This document shows, piece after piece, positions 35,157 through 44,529 of a stretch of DNA of 64,000 nucleotides. The DNA lies in contig NZ_JOKH01000001.1 of assembly GCF_000722635.1 (NCBI RefSeq), forward strand, positions 1,493,182 to 1,557,181. Direction: 5' to 3'. Position 1 is the first letter of the stretch. Each line of letters begins with the position of its first letter. Below the pieces are notes generated by a model that had not been told where the DNA came from, made no database searches, and saw only the letters and a program-made list of their open reading frames with translations. Source of the DNA: Endozoicomonas numazuensis (GTDB taxonomy: Bacteria; Pseudomonadota; Gammaproteobacteria; Pseudomonadales; Endozoicomonadaceae). A program made the translations under genes and the position numbers.

Positions 35157-35987
35157 ATGAAAGACTTTAAAGACAAGGTGGCAGTGATCACCGGTGGTGG
35201 CGGCGGTATTGGCAGAGCCATGGCCTTGCAGCTGGCCAGTGAAGGTTGCAATCTGGCACTGGCTGATATCAGCGAAGAGGGTCTTCTGGAGTCTGTTAAA
35301 CAGCTAGAGTCGTACAATGTCAAAGTCAGTCATCACGTGGTTGACGTGACCAGTCGTGAAAGAATGGAAGCTTTTCCTGCTGAGGTATTAGCGATTCATG
35401 GCAAGGTCAATATTCTCGCCAATAATGCCGGTATTACCCTGCAGAAAACCTTTGAAGGTCACTCTATTGAAGATTGGGAATTTGCCCTGGGCATTAATCT
35501 GTGGGGGGTTATCTATGGCAGCAAGGTCTTCCTGCCAGCACTGAAAGAGTCCGCAAAAGCAGGTCGTGGTAACGCTCATATTATTAATATGTCCAGTCTT
35601 GCTGCCTTTATGGGAATGCCCAACACGGCTTCCTACAGTGCGACCAAAGCTGCTGTACGTACCATCAGTGAAACCCTATGGGCAGAGCTTCATGGGGATA
35701 ATGTCGGTGTAACCAGTGTTCATCCGGGTGCAATCAAAACCAATATCATGAGAGCGCACCTTGAAAGTTCGACCAATCTCAAGGTGGCTACTGAAACCGC
35801 TAATAAGGTAGAAAAGTTTGCTATGCCTCCCCAAAAGTGTGTAGCCAAAATTCTGAATGCTGTGAAGAAAGACAAGCAGCGTGTTGTGATCGGTGTCGAT
35901 GCCAAAATCGTCGAGATTTTGAAACGCTTCCTGCCTTCTGCCATTCACAAACCGTTTGCCAAGCAGTTTGCCAAAGATAAGGGATAA
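35157..35987 (+). CDS. Short-chain dehydrogenase
   Basis: 276 residues from ATG 35157; a GTG at 35148 would add three. ITGGGGGIGRAM, NNAGITL and the catalytic SSLAAFMGMPNTASYSATK are present. The C-terminal part (VKKDKQRVVIGVDAKIVEILKRFLP) is typical of membrane-associated or ketoreductase SDRs acting on hydrophobic substrates. It stands alone, convergent with the exported protein gene at 36024. A hydroxysteroid dehydrogenase role fits the locus but is inference. Confidence 0.85.
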   Translation: MKDFKDKVAVITGGGGGIGRAMALQLASEGCNLALADISEEGLLESVKQLESYNVKVSHHVVDVTSRERMEAFPAEVLAIHGKVNILANNAGITLQKTFEGHSIEDWEFALGINLWGVIYGSKVFLPALKESAKAGRGNAHIINMSSLAAFMGMPNTASYSATKAAVRTISETLWAELHGDNVGVTSVHPGAIKTNIMRAHLESSTNLKVATETANKVEKFAMPPQKCVAKILNAVKKDKQRVVIGVDAKIVEILKRFLPSAIHKPFAKQFAKDKG

Positions 35988-36023
35988 CCTGAAAAGGTTA
36001 GAGTCCCCTGTTTTTGAACGGCA

Positions 36024-37034
36024 TTATTGAGCCGTAGGTCCGTTGGGTGGGGAAAGATTGATCAGCTTGTAGTAATGCTCAGGCGCATGTTTTTCCCACC
36101 AGTCCTTTCTGCATTGAAAGACTGCCTTGCTGAATCGAACAGCAGGTTTGTGGGCAGCAACCAGGTATTTCTGTGTGTTGTTGCTGGGAATATTGGAAAC
36201 AAATACACCACCATCATGGGTCGTTCGAATATCAGTGCAGGTTGGGTTGGTGTGAAATATGGGAAATGTTCCGTAATAGCACTGATGGAATGTATCTTCA
36301 GAGCCGAGAAAACGTATGTTTTCCTTTTTAACCGGCCAGTAATTGATCAGAAGCTGTGCTCCTGCCTCCCCCTGTTCATTGTCATAGAGCGTTTTTCCTT
36401 TGCCAGCTACGGTGACAATCATCTGACAATGATCATCTTTTATGGTTGGAGCAAATTCCGGAAGGTGTCGGGTCCAGGTGATCAATTCTATTTTTGAATA
36501 GGATATAGCCTGATAGGTAAAGTAGTTTTTCTTATCCCTCCCATTGGAAGGCTTGACTGTAATCGTAGCCGTCTGAGATGGGTGATAGCTGGGGTGTCTG
36601 AACATCAGGGTCAGTGGTTGTTCTTGCGGGTAGTAAAATGAAAACTCGCCTTTTTCATCTGTTATGGCGACCGTCTCGCCTATTTCAAGGGCAATAACTT
36701 CTACGTCAGCTAGTTGCCCGTATTGGCCATGCGCCTGGGCAAATCCGGTTACTACAGTGTTTAAATTATTAGGGTCTGGTGGGTTTGTCGGTGAAGGTTT
36801 CGACGAATCGGCTTCATGCGCCTGGTTTGGCCCCGTCGCTATGGCTACAGAATTATGGATATCTAATAAATTTTCAGGTGTGGGTATTGATGGATCAGTG
36901 TCTAATAAAAGTTCGGATGTTTTGTAGAGCTTTGCTGTATCCGATTCTGTAAATTCCCCATAAGATTGTAATGAAGTCAAACATATCGAAGAAAAGAGAG
37001 CTGATATAAGATAGAGAGTAAATGGTTTCTTCAT
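36024..37034 (-). CDS. Exported protein with carboxypeptidase-regulatory-like domain
   Basis: 336 residues from ATG 37034; a TTG at 37049 would add five. A signal peptide (KPFTLYLISALFSSICLTSLQSYG) precedes a Pro-rich linker, then a beta-sandwich stretch (LADVEVIALEIGETVAITDEKGEFSFYYPQ) typical of carboxypeptidase-regulatory/transthyretin-like repeats. The C-terminal half has six cysteines, suggesting disulfides in the periplasm or outside. Function unknown; probably envelope or surface. Confidence 0.7.
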   Translation of the reverse strand: MKKPFTLYLISALFSSICLTSLQSYGEFTESDTAKLYKTSELLLDTDPSIPTPENLLDIHNSVAIATGPNQAHEADSSKPSPTNPPDPNNLNTVVTGFAQAHGQYGQLADVEVIALEIGETVAITDEKGEFSFYYPQEQPLTLMFRHPSYHPSQTATITVKPSNGRDKKNYFTYQAISYSKIELITWTRHLPEFAPTIKDDHCQMIVTVAGKGKTLYDNEQGEAGAQLLINYWPVKKENIRFLGSEDTFHQCYYGTFPIFHTNPTCTDIRTTHDGGVFVSNIPSNNTQKYLVAAHKPAVRFSKAVFQCRKDWWEKHAPEHYYKLINLSPPNGPTAQ

Positions 37035-37049
37035 AGGGAGCCTTTTCAA

Positions 37050-37405
37050 TATTTTGAGTGTTTTGCTTTTCTTTTTTATATTCCAGAGAGGCGCAACCTA
37101 TGCTTCTTCGCTCATGGCTGTTTGTGATTCATTGCCAGCCAGTTCTCCTGATTGTTAGGAAATAATGTCGTCCTCTAAGGGAGAATTACGCCGAATATAA
37201 AAGTAGTGTCTTTTTAATAAAGCGCAAATTGAGGTTTAGTAAAATAGTTGAGAGGTGGTTGAAAAAGAGAGGGCTTGTAAGGTGAGCAGTCGTAGCCAGT
37301 CATCACTAGTTTGTGAGGTTTGATGGGTATTCTTTTTCTTGCAAGATGAGAGCGAACCTTCCCTACATTTCTAAATAGGCTCTATATGGCAGCTCTCACT
37401 TCTAA
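37050..37405. other. 356-bp gap
   Basis: AT-rich, no gene or repeat recognised. It holds the promoter of the exported protein gene and the 3' side of the small lipoprotein gene. Confidence 0.5.
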
Positions 37406-37615
37406 TCACTTCTCGTTAATTTCCAGAACCTCGGAGCCATTCACGCTGGCATCAGAGCCTTCCGGCGTTTCATACTCATAAAAGCCATCATCATTCATTT
37501 CGGGAGCGTCTTGAGTGGCGATAGTGCGGCCATCTTTCATAGTGATGATATGAGGCGAAGCACAGCCCGTGAGCAGTACAGTGGCAGCAATGGCTGCAAG
37601 ATATAAAGGTTTCAT
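37406..37615 (-). CDS. YgdI/YgdR-like small lipoprotein (DUF903)
   Basis: 69 residues. Lipobox LTGC after a short hydrophobic run, then ITMKDGRTIATQDAPEMNDDGFYEYET, which matches the small SH3-like YgdI/YgdR lipoproteins of Gram-negative bacteria. Role unknown; likely periplasm-facing inner side of the outer membrane. Confidence 0.88.
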   Translation of the reverse strand: MKPLYLAAIAATVLLTGCASPHIITMKDGRTIATQDAPEMNDDGFYEYETPEGSDASVNGSEVLEINEK

Positions 37616-37711
37616 TCGACACTCCTGTAGATGGAATTTATGAACCTTGACTGTAACTCAGTTACCGGTTCTTTTAATAGCCGAAAGCTTTATTCTTTTG
37701 ACTTCTTAATA

Positions 37712-37758
37712 GAAAAAGACCGCCTCCATTACAACACAAAATGGAGGCGTTCTTTTTC
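37712..37758 (-). terminator. Terminator of the sulfatase gene
   Basis: Long stem GAAAAAGA-CCGCCTCCATT / AATGGAGGCG-TTCTTTTTC around an ACAACACAA loop. On the minus strand it ends in a T-rich arm, 32 bp after the sulfatase stop. Confidence 0.8.
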
Positions 37759-37789
37759 AAGTCAGATCAGTGATTGACTGGAGTATTGA

Positions 37790-39448
37790 TCACTCATACT
37801 TCAGGACACCAACGCCTGCTTTTTTGTATTTCAGGTCCTGGAAGAACAGAGCGCCAGGGTTGTCTACTTCATTCAGGAAGCCGTAGATGTTGTCAATACT
37901 TCCACTCTCGACAACAGCGTCTTCCTGCAGGTTGGAACTACGCAGTTTCATTTCAACAGCCCAGTCTGCAGGTGCTCTCCAGCCCGCCTGAGGTACAGTT
38001 TTAGAGATGCCGCCAGCCCATGGGCGACGCTGGCGCCATTCGGTCAGCTCTTCCTGCATTTCTTGTTGCAGCTGAGGACGGGTGCCCCACAGGTCAACAG
38101 ACTCAGAAGGATCGTCGATGATGTTGAACAGTTCGCTGGTGATTTCTTGCTCTTCGAAAGTTGTGCGAACGGTCTGTACCATCTTCATTCCGTCTGGACG
38201 GATAACCGCGAAGTGGTGCTTGTCACCGACTACGTCGTTTGATCCGTAGATCAGGGATTCTTCTCGTGGCTTGGTCTTGCCCTTCTTGATCTCTTTCCAC
38301 AAGTCTTCACCAGCGAATTCTTTGGTGTTCAGTGGCTCAACGCCTGTTGCAGTTGCAAAGGTCGGGAAGATATCCATAGCAGACATGAACTGGTCGTTAA
38401 CACCTGGCTTCAGCTTTTTCGGGTAGGTGATGATGGCTGGAACGCGAATACCACCGTCATAACCAAGACCTTTCTTGCCTTTCAATGGGAAGTTGCTGGC
38501 ACCGCCGCTTCCAGTCATGCCCCCGTTGTCACTGAAGAACATGATAATGGTGTTTTCTTTTTCACCCTGAGCTTCCAGTTCTTCTATGATTTCACCAATA
38601 GCGGTATCCATAGCGGTAACCATTGCAGCATAGGTAGCACGGTTATCGTCTTCCCATGGAGTACCGTTCTCATCAGTTTCAGTGATCAGTTCTTCAGGTG
38701 CCTGCAGAGGTGAGTGAGGCGCCTTGAATGGAACATACAGGAAGAATGGGTTTTTCTTGTTGTTGTTCTTGTTGGTTCTTTCGTTCTTCAGCCACTCAAC
38801 CGCTTCGTGACTTAAAACGAACGGACCGTAGTTTGGCAGATCCGGGTTGAACTCAGGTCTGTCTTTGAAGTATTCGTGAGCGGTTTCGCCGTTACGCTGC
38901 AGGTCGGGAGCGCGCTGAACAGTGTGCTTGAAGTAGTCACCGTTGGTGTTTAGGTGACCAAAGAAGTAGTCAAAACCACGGGCGTTTGGAGCCTGGCGGT
39001 CGTAAGTATGACCCAGGTGCCACTTACCAATCATCGCGGTGTCATAGCCAGCCGCCTGGAAGGACTGAGGCATGAAATGCTCAGATAGAGGTACAGAGGT
39101 TTGTTCCCATGGGTAGATGGTTGAGTATTGGATACCCATGTCAATGGTGTTGCGGCCAGTGAACATTTCTGCACGGGTCGGGGTACATTTAGGGCTGGTG
39201 TAGAAGCGGGTCATTTCAACACCTTCCTCAGCCAGCTTGTCCAGATTTGGAGTGCTGATGACAGTCGGTGCATTTTCTGCCTGTTGGAACTTCTTGGCAT
39301 TAAAGCCCAGGTCATAAGAACCGAGATCGTCCGCTACGATCACGACTACGTTGGGTTGTTTGGCCTGCGCTTCTTCAGAAACTACAGCCATGGAGGCTGA
39401 TAATGCTGAGAGCATCATCACTGGAGCTATGGCTTTCTTAATGTTCAT
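37790..39448 (-). CDS. Exported type I sulfatase
   Basis: 552 residues from ATG 39448; an in-frame start at 39499 would put 17 residues before the signal peptide. The signal peptide ends ...SEEAQA-KQPN. Metal-binding VADDLG is followed by CTPTR (consensus C/S-x-P-S/T-R), whose Cys is converted to formylglycine, and GKWHLGH and SDNGG complete the family signature. It resembles arylsulfatase/N-acetylgalactosamine-4-sulfatases and probably acts in the periplasm. Sulfated polysaccharide and sulfated steroid are both possible substrates, and sequence alone cannot choose between them. Confidence 0.93.
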   Translation of the reverse strand: MNIKKAIAPVMMLSALSASMAVVSEEAQAKQPNVVVIVADDLGSYDLGFNAKKFQQAENAPTVISTPNLDKLAEEGVEMTRFYTSPKCTPTRAEMFTGRNTIDMGIQYSTIYPWEQTSVPLSEHFMPQSFQAAGYDTAMIGKWHLGHTYDRQAPNARGFDYFFGHLNTNGDYFKHTVQRAPDLQRNGETAHEYFKDRPEFNPDLPNYGPFVLSHEAVEWLKNERTNKNNNKKNPFFLYVPFKAPHSPLQAPEELITETDENGTPWEDDNRATYAAMVTAMDTAIGEIIEELEAQGEKENTIIMFFSDNGGMTGSGGASNFPLKGKKGLGYDGGIRVPAIITYPKKLKPGVNDQFMSAMDIFPTFATATGVEPLNTKEFAGEDLWKEIKKGKTKPREESLIYGSNDVVGDKHHFAVIRPDGMKMVQTVRTTFEEQEITSELFNIIDDPSESVDLWGTRPQLQQEMQEELTEWRQRRPWAGGISKTVPQAGWRAPADWAVEMKLRSSNLQEDAVVESGSIDNIYGFLNEVDNPGALFFQDLKYKKAGVGVLKYE

Positions 39449-39946
39449 AATTGTTCTTTTTTTGCTTGAAATATTGTTCTTATGGGTCTTGGTATTCACC
39501 TTGACGAGATCTATAGTAAGTCAGGTGATTTAACTTATGGAGTGTGCGAAAATACTTAAATTAATATGGAATTGTCGTATATTATTTTTAAGGCATCTGT
39601 GTTAATCGGTTGTTTGATGTGCCTGTATTAACTGAAGTTGTGAAGAGAGTGGGTAAATAGTTAACCTTGGGTAAAAGAGTTACATAGAGTTTTATCGTCG
39701 TATAATTATTCAAGAAATAGACGGTTAATTGATAGTGTGGGAAGTACTGATACAGCTAAGCGCTAAACCCCGTGCTGTCGGCACTGAGTTTGCCGAAGTG
39801 CATGACTGGCATCCCAGGGAAAGCTTAGGATGAACGGAGCATGTATGATTATTAACGCTTGGCTGCAGTAGAGGGGGAAGTTGGAGATAGCCTTTTATAT
39901 CCGAGTCTTAAAAGGCTATCTCTAATTCAGGGTGAGGTGCGATATG
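39449..39946. other. 498-bp gap between sulfatase and GMC oxidoreductase
   Basis: No gene is seen. It has a 14-bp perfect inverted repeat at 39884-39922 (arms GAGATAGCCTTTTA), which lies just after the GMC gene stop and may terminate it on the minus strand, without a T-run. A weak short repeat lies near 39795-39838. Confidence 0.5.
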
Positions 39947-41554
39947 TCAGCTGGCCAGTATCCACTCAGCACCACGTTCTGCAATCATAATGGTTGCTGC
40001 GTTGGTGTTGGCAGAGGGAAGGAGGGGCATGATTGAGGCGTCAATAACGCGGAGTTTATCAATGCCGTGAACTTTCAAACGACTATCAACCACTGCTTCT
40101 TCGTCGCGACCCATTTTACAGGTACCAATGGGGTGGTAAGCCGTTTTTGCGTCTCTCATGACGTAATCCAGAATCTCTTCGTCACTGACGACTTTCTTGC
40201 CAGGCAGGGTTTCCTTTTCAAGAAGAGGGGCAAGAGGGGATTGCGAGTAAATCTTTCTCTGCCATTTTACACACTCGATGGATTTCTTTCGGTCATGCTC
40301 TGTGGAAAGGTAGTTGGCCAGAATGGTCGGCGCCTCTTTTGGGTCACTGCTTTTAATATGGCTATAACCTCTGCTCTCCGGCCTCATGACGTTAGCTGTA
40401 GAGGTGATCGATGGAACTTTTGCAGGCAGTAAGCGTCCGGTGTCTGTGACTTCTCCGCCGGCGGGAGCAAAGTGCAGCTGTATGTCAGGGCGGGACTCGT
40501 TCTGATCGCTTTTTATAAAGCCCAGAATAGGTGCAACACCATTAGCCAGGAAACCGCGTCGTTTGACCAGGTACTTGACGGTTTCCATGATCAGGCGGTG
40601 GGGTTTCAGGGCGTCATTGGCACTGCCCACCCCGTTGAGTTCATGAACCACCTGCATCTGAATGTGGTCTTGCAGGTTCTCGCCCACTCCCTTCAGCTCA
40701 TGCTTTTGTTGGATGCCGGCTTTTTCAAGAATGTCCTTTCGCCCGATTCCGGAAAGTTCCAGGATTTTTGGGCTATTGTTGACGCCTGCGGCCAGTAGAA
40801 TTTCCTTGGCGGCTTTAATCGTGTGTTGCTTGCCTTTATGTTTGAAAGTCACGCCAGTGGCTGCGCCACTTTCAATGTCAATTTTTTCGACCAGAGCGTC
40901 TGTAATAACGGTCAGATTATTACGTGTTTTTAATTCATTTTTTACAAAGGCTCTGTAAGTGCTGGCTCTGCGGCCATTATTAATCGTGTTCTGAGTAAAG
41001 GAGATTCCTTCCTGAACAGCGGTATTGTAATCGTCGTTAAAGGGTAGGCCGGCCTGGTTGGCAGCCTGAACATAAAGGTTGGTGAGAGGATGCCGGTCTC
41101 TGTAGTCTGAATCAGAAACGGCCATTTCACCTTTGTCACCATGATAGTCGTTGCCGCCTCGCTCAAACTGCTCACTTTTCTTGAAGTAAGGCAGCACTTC
41201 CTGACCAGTCCAGCCTTCATTGCCAAGGGCAGCCCAATCATCAAAATCTTCCAGTTGACCACGGACGTATACCATGCCGTTTATGGAGCTGCTGCCACCG
41301 ACAACACGGCCTCTGGGCCAATCAATAACCCGATTGTGCATGAAGGGCTCAGGTTCGGTCTGATAGCCCCAGTTAACACTGGGGGTAGCAATCAACTGAC
41401 TGAAACCCATGGGTAGATGAATCAACGGGTTGCGATCACCGCCGCCTGCTTCCAGCAGCAGCACTTGATGCTTTCCAGAGGCAGAAAGTCTGTTGGCCAG
41501 TACGCATCCGGCTGAGCCGGCACCGATGATGATGTAGTCAGTGGCTTCAATCAT
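39947..41554 (-). CDS. GMC-family FAD oxidoreductase (choline dehydrogenase-like)
   Basis: 535 residues. N-terminal FAD motif YIIIGAGSAGCVLANRLS (about 7-24), GMC signature GRVVGGSSSINGMVYVRG, and catalytic-region H in DAKTAYHPIGTCKMG near the C-terminus, where GMC alcohol oxidoreductases have their His/Asn pair. It probably oxidises an alcohol; in this locus a hydroxysteroid or side-chain alcohol is possible. It has its own promoter region with a 16-bp perfect palindrome at 41707. Confidence 0.9.
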   Translation of the reverse strand: MIEATDYIIIGAGSAGCVLANRLSASGKHQVLLLEAGGGDRNPLIHLPMGFSQLIATPSVNWGYQTEPEPFMHNRVIDWPRGRVVGGSSSINGMVYVRGQLEDFDDWAALGNEGWTGQEVLPYFKKSEQFERGGNDYHGDKGEMAVSDSDYRDRHPLTNLYVQAANQAGLPFNDDYNTAVQEGISFTQNTINNGRRASTYRAFVKNELKTRNNLTVITDALVEKIDIESGAATGVTFKHKGKQHTIKAAKEILLAAGVNNSPKILELSGIGRKDILEKAGIQQKHELKGVGENLQDHIQMQVVHELNGVGSANDALKPHRLIMETVKYLVKRRGFLANGVAPILGFIKSDQNESRPDIQLHFAPAGGEVTDTGRLLPAKVPSITSTANVMRPESRGYSHIKSSDPKEAPTILANYLSTEHDRKKSIECVKWQRKIYSQSPLAPLLEKETLPGKKVVSDEEILDYVMRDAKTAYHPIGTCKMGRDEEAVVDSRLKVHGIDKLRVIDASIMPLLPSANTNAATIMIAERGAEWILAS

Positions 41555-41706
41555 GGAGGATCCCTTTTATAGTTTGTGAGCCATCACTGGCTCTTTATTG
41601 GGGAACTGTCTATCGTGAAAGTTATTTTGCTTTATGATTTCTCGTATTCAAGGGGGCAAAATACTTTTCTTCGCTCTGAGTTGTTTAGTAAGAAATTGAT
41701 TAAATA

Positions 41707-41722
41707 TAAGTCGATCGACTTA
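41707..41722. promoter_or_regulatory. Perfect 16-bp palindrome upstream of the GMC gene
   Basis: TAAGTCGATCGACTTA is a perfect inverted repeat 153 bp upstream of the GMC oxidoreductase start. Half-sites (TCGACTTA, AAGTCGA) occur at 28772 and 33755. Possibly an operator for an unknown regulator. Confidence 0.4.
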
Positions 41723-41738
41723 CCTTCGTTCAGTTTCT

Positions 41739-41763
41739 AAAAAGGGATGCTTTGCATCCCTTC
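41739..41763 (-). terminator. Terminator of kshA
   Basis: On the minus strand, stem AAGGGATGC / GCATCCCTT with an AAA loop followed by TTTTT. It lies 32 bp after the kshA stop. Confidence 0.85.
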
Positions 41764-41794
41764 ATTCTTAATTGACAGTTACAGTCGTTTTGTA

Positions 41795-42862
41795 TCAGGC
41801 TGGTTCTGCTTCCAGCTTTTCTTCAGAACCTTGTTCTATATACTCAAAATACTGGCGATCTTTCACTTCTTCTTTTACGTCAGCAATGTCTGTATAGAAC
41901 TGGTCATACCACTTTCTCAGCTGGTAAACAGGGCCATCGCCGTCGCAAAGGATCGGGTTGTCGACACGGACTTTGGTGTCCCAGATGGCAACATCTTCAA
42001 AGAAAGCTTCCTGAGCCAGCTGAATATAGCCCTGGGCAATTTCACGGTTTTGCTCGTCACTCAAGCCTGGAACTTTCTGTACCAGTACACCGTAACGAAG
42101 CTGGAAGCTGTCATGATCAATAGGAATGTGGCAGTTCAGCAGAATGGAGTGAATGGGCATACCGTCCATTTCTCCGGTCATTTCTGTGATCTGGTAAGCT
42201 GGGCCATAGTATGTGGCCACTGTCTTAAGGTCACTTTCACCGGACAGTCGAGGACTGTTACCGATCATGGTTTGTTCTGCAACGTGACCTTCAAAACGGT
42301 TTGAGAAGAACTTGTTAGGTGCGTCGTGTACCGGGCCAAAGTGCGCTTTGTCGGCAATGTTGTCTATCAGCTCTCGGCAATTGGTTTTGATGGTCAGGTT
42401 GGCCACTTCCCAGTCAGCCCAGTCATCACTGAAGCAGGCTTCTACTCTTGGAATAGCTTGCTCTTCGAGAGGAAGGTTATTTTCAGGGTCGTTCCAGATA
42501 AAGAGCAGATTGTTCTGTTCACTGATGGGCCAGGATTTGATTTGAGCTTTACGTGGAATGCGTTTGGCATACGGAATATCGTCGCACTTGCCATCAGCAT
42601 CCCAGCGCCAGTCGTGGAATGGGCAGCGAATGGAGTTGCCTTCGATGCAGCCTTTACTTAGATCAGCACCCATGTGTGGGCAGTAACCATCCAGAATATG
42701 GATTTGCTTGTCTTCACCCTGGTAGGCCACCAGTTTGGTACCGAAAATATCTAGAGTGTGAGCCTTTCCGTCCTTATAGTCTTCTGCCAGGCCGAGGCAG
42801 TGCCAACCCCTGGCGTAGCGATCTTCAATTTCTTTGGCTTCAATTCTGTGCAGCTGGCTCAT
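41795..42862 (-). CDS. kshA: 3-ketosteroid-9-alpha-hydroxylase oxygenase (KshA)
   Basis: 355 residues. The Rieske cluster ligands are in CPHMGADLSKGCIEGNSIRC and PFHDWRW (C-x-H...C-x2-H). The mononuclear iron site is DNIADKAHFGPVH with an Asp in FFEDVAIWDTKVR. RYARGWHCLGLA, SIRCPFHDWRWDADGKC and GPVYQLRKWYDQFY closely follow actinobacterial KshA. It hydroxylates C9 of the 3-oxosteroid, opening ring B together with the delta1-dehydrogenase. It needs a reductase (KshB) not seen here. Single-gene unit with operator site 4 at 127 bp upstream and its own terminator. Confidence 0.95.
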   Translation of the reverse strand: MSQLHRIEAKEIEDRYARGWHCLGLAEDYKDGKAHTLDIFGTKLVAYQGEDKQIHILDGYCPHMGADLSKGCIEGNSIRCPFHDWRWDADGKCDDIPYAKRIPRKAQIKSWPISEQNNLLFIWNDPENNLPLEEQAIPRVEACFSDDWADWEVANLTIKTNCRELIDNIADKAHFGPVHDAPNKFFSNRFEGHVAEQTMIGNSPRLSGESDLKTVATYYGPAYQITEMTGEMDGMPIHSILLNCHIPIDHDSFQLRYGVLVQKVPGLSDEQNREIAQGYIQLAQEAFFEDVAIWDTKVRVDNPILCDGDGPVYQLRKWYDQFYTDIADVKEEVKDRQYFEYIEQGSEEKLEAEPA

Positions 42863-42988
42863 CGTTATTATTCTCCCGCTGGGCTATCTAGGTGCTTGTC
42901 GCAGAAAACTCAAGTGCGACGGGCTCCTAGCCTGATTGGAATTTTTAAAATGCTTTTTCTGCATTGTAGGTAGAGGGGGGGGTAGAAC

Positions 42989-43006
42989 ATCGTCTGTCCG
43001 GACGAT
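42989..43006. promoter_or_regulatory. Putative steroid-regulon operator, site 4
   Basis: ATCGTCTGTCCGGACGAT, the most symmetric copy (central GTCCGGAC), lies 127 bp upstream of kshA. In this position it most probably controls kshA. Confidence 0.75.
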
Positions 43007-43073
43007 TGAGAGAAAGGCGGTTGACTTAGATCAATTTTTTAAAGGGGTCGGTGACCAGAAAATGGAAGGTGTT

Positions 43074-43105
43074 CACCCGGTTAAACAAAGATATTCAACC
43101 GGGTG
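43074..43105 (-). terminator. Stem-loop after the LuxR gene
   Basis: Arms CACCCGGTT (43074-43082) / AACCGGGTG (43097-43105) around a 14-base loop, 16 bp after the LuxR-family stop. No T-run, so the terminator role is uncertain. Confidence 0.4.
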
Positions 43106-43120
43106 TCTTCGCAAAGTTCA

Positions 43121-44251
43121 TTATCCCAGAGTCGCCACACTCTTTAAAATCAGTCTTACCAGCATGGTCTGGCGGGTAACACCGGTTTTGGAAAAGATAG
43201 AGCGCAGATGGGCTCTTGCCGTATTACGACTGATGCACAGTTGCTCAGAAGTCTCATCAAGTGTTAAACCATTAGCCAGCAACATAGCCAGTTGGGCTTC
43301 AGCAGGTGTCAGATCAAACAGCGCCTTGACGATTTCCTGAGGTGCCTGAGATTGTCTGTCAGGGTCGCTGACAAAAATAACCACCGACGGACACTGCTTT
43401 CCTTCAGCCCACTGATTGGTGGGGACAGAGCGAACTACAATGCCCAGATCACTCTTCCCGGAAGGTCTCTGAATTCTCAGGGCTTCTACCACCGATGGTG
43501 TGTTTTTCTGCTGGGCAGAAAGAGCCTGTTTGATCAGTTCACGAAGCTTGCGTGTGTCACGACTGGTGCCTACTTGCAGAGAATGTCCGGTAAGCTTCAG
43601 GCCATCGTTTTCCTGAATAAGGTCCTGGGCCACATGATTGGTCTGAATGACTTTTCCTTCTTCATCCAGAATAATGGTGCCGACAGCAAGCTGGTCAACG
43701 GCACCCGCGTATAAATCACGCTCAGTTTCTACACGATTGATTTGATGGTTAATATCAATAGCGTGTTGCAGGTGTGGAACAAAAAGACTCACCACCTCTT
43801 TATCTTTCTGGGTAAAGGGGGCGCTTTCGCAGCTGCGGCTGATCCGCAGGCTGTATTTTGCCCCATCGCGGGTATTAATGTCTGTCCCCAGAATATGGTG
43901 AACATTCATTGGGGCCAGAAACTGCTGGACGTAGTCCGAGTTTTTACGTTCACTTTCAGGGATGAACTCATCCAGTGTCACAACACTGCTGCTGGGCAGG
44001 TCGACAAAAGGGTCCATAGCAAAAAAGTGCTTGTTATAGGAAGCAACTACTTCATCGCCAGTGTGCCCTGTACTCAGAATCAGGCCGTCAGATTCATTGG
44101 AAGGGGGGCGAATAATAAAGGTTACAAAATTGGCATCCATTTTTTCCTGCAAGCTGTGCAGAAAGGATTTCCAGGGAACCTTTTGTTGAAGCCCCTCATA
44201 TAAAGCGCCTGTAAGGCGGCTAAATTCTTCTACGCTGATAATCTCGCTCAT
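43121..44251 (-). CDS. LuxR-type regulator, TeiR-like candidate
   Basis: 376 residues. A long N-terminal sensor-like region (about 1-300) contains GAF/PAS-type features (LDEEGKVIQTNHVAQDLIQENDGLKL). The C-terminal GerE/LuxR helix-turn-helix is LTPAEAQLAMLLANGLTLDETSEQLCISRNTARAHLRSIFSKTGVTRQ. Size and domain layout match TeiR, the testosterone-responsive LuxR-type activator of Comamonas, but orthology is not proven. It lies 258 bp from kshA, with operator site 5 upstream. It is the best candidate to bind the shared dyad, since LuxR-type proteins bind dyads of about 18-20 bp. Confidence 0.85.
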   Translation of the reverse strand: MSEIISVEEFSRLTGALYEGLQQKVPWKSFLHSLQEKMDANFVTFIIRPPSNESDGLILSTGHTGDEVVASYNKHFFAMDPFVDLPSSSVVTLDEFIPESERKNSDYVQQFLAPMNVHHILGTDINTRDGAKYSLRISRSCESAPFTQKDKEVVSLFVPHLQHAIDINHQINRVETERDLYAGAVDQLAVGTIILDEEGKVIQTNHVAQDLIQENDGLKLTGHSLQVGTSRDTRKLRELIKQALSAQQKNTPSVVEALRIQRPSGKSDLGIVVRSVPTNQWAEGKQCPSVVIFVSDPDRQSQAPQEIVKALFDLTPAEAQLAMLLANGLTLDETSEQLCISRNTARAHLRSIFSKTGVTRQTMLVRLILKSVATLG

Positions 44252-44487
44252 AGATCTGTTCTTTTTCTTTTGCCCTGAGAATTGCGAGCTTCTTTACGCA
44301 ATGGGCGATTCAGGCTCATGGCGATTTGGGCGCTGGTTAGCAATACTCAAGGTTGTTGGTATACATCAGATGCAATGGTACTGATGGGATTATCCCTGCT
44401 GCCGTTTCGGTAACCCGTATACTCCCTTCGGTCACCACAGTTCTGGCAGCAGGATACTTCGTTAGAGAGGTGTCAAGCAAGTGCTTT

Positions 44488-44505
44488 ATCGTCTTTTTGG
44501 ACGAT
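44488..44505. promoter_or_regulatory. Putative steroid-regulon operator, site 5
   Basis: ATCGTCTTTTTGGACGAT, 237 bp upstream of the LuxR-family gene. It could mediate autoregulation. Downstream to the right is the 3' end of the GNAT gene, so the LuxR gene is the sensible target. Confidence 0.65.
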
Positions 44506-44529
44506 GTTGTAGTTCTTAGGAGATCAGTG

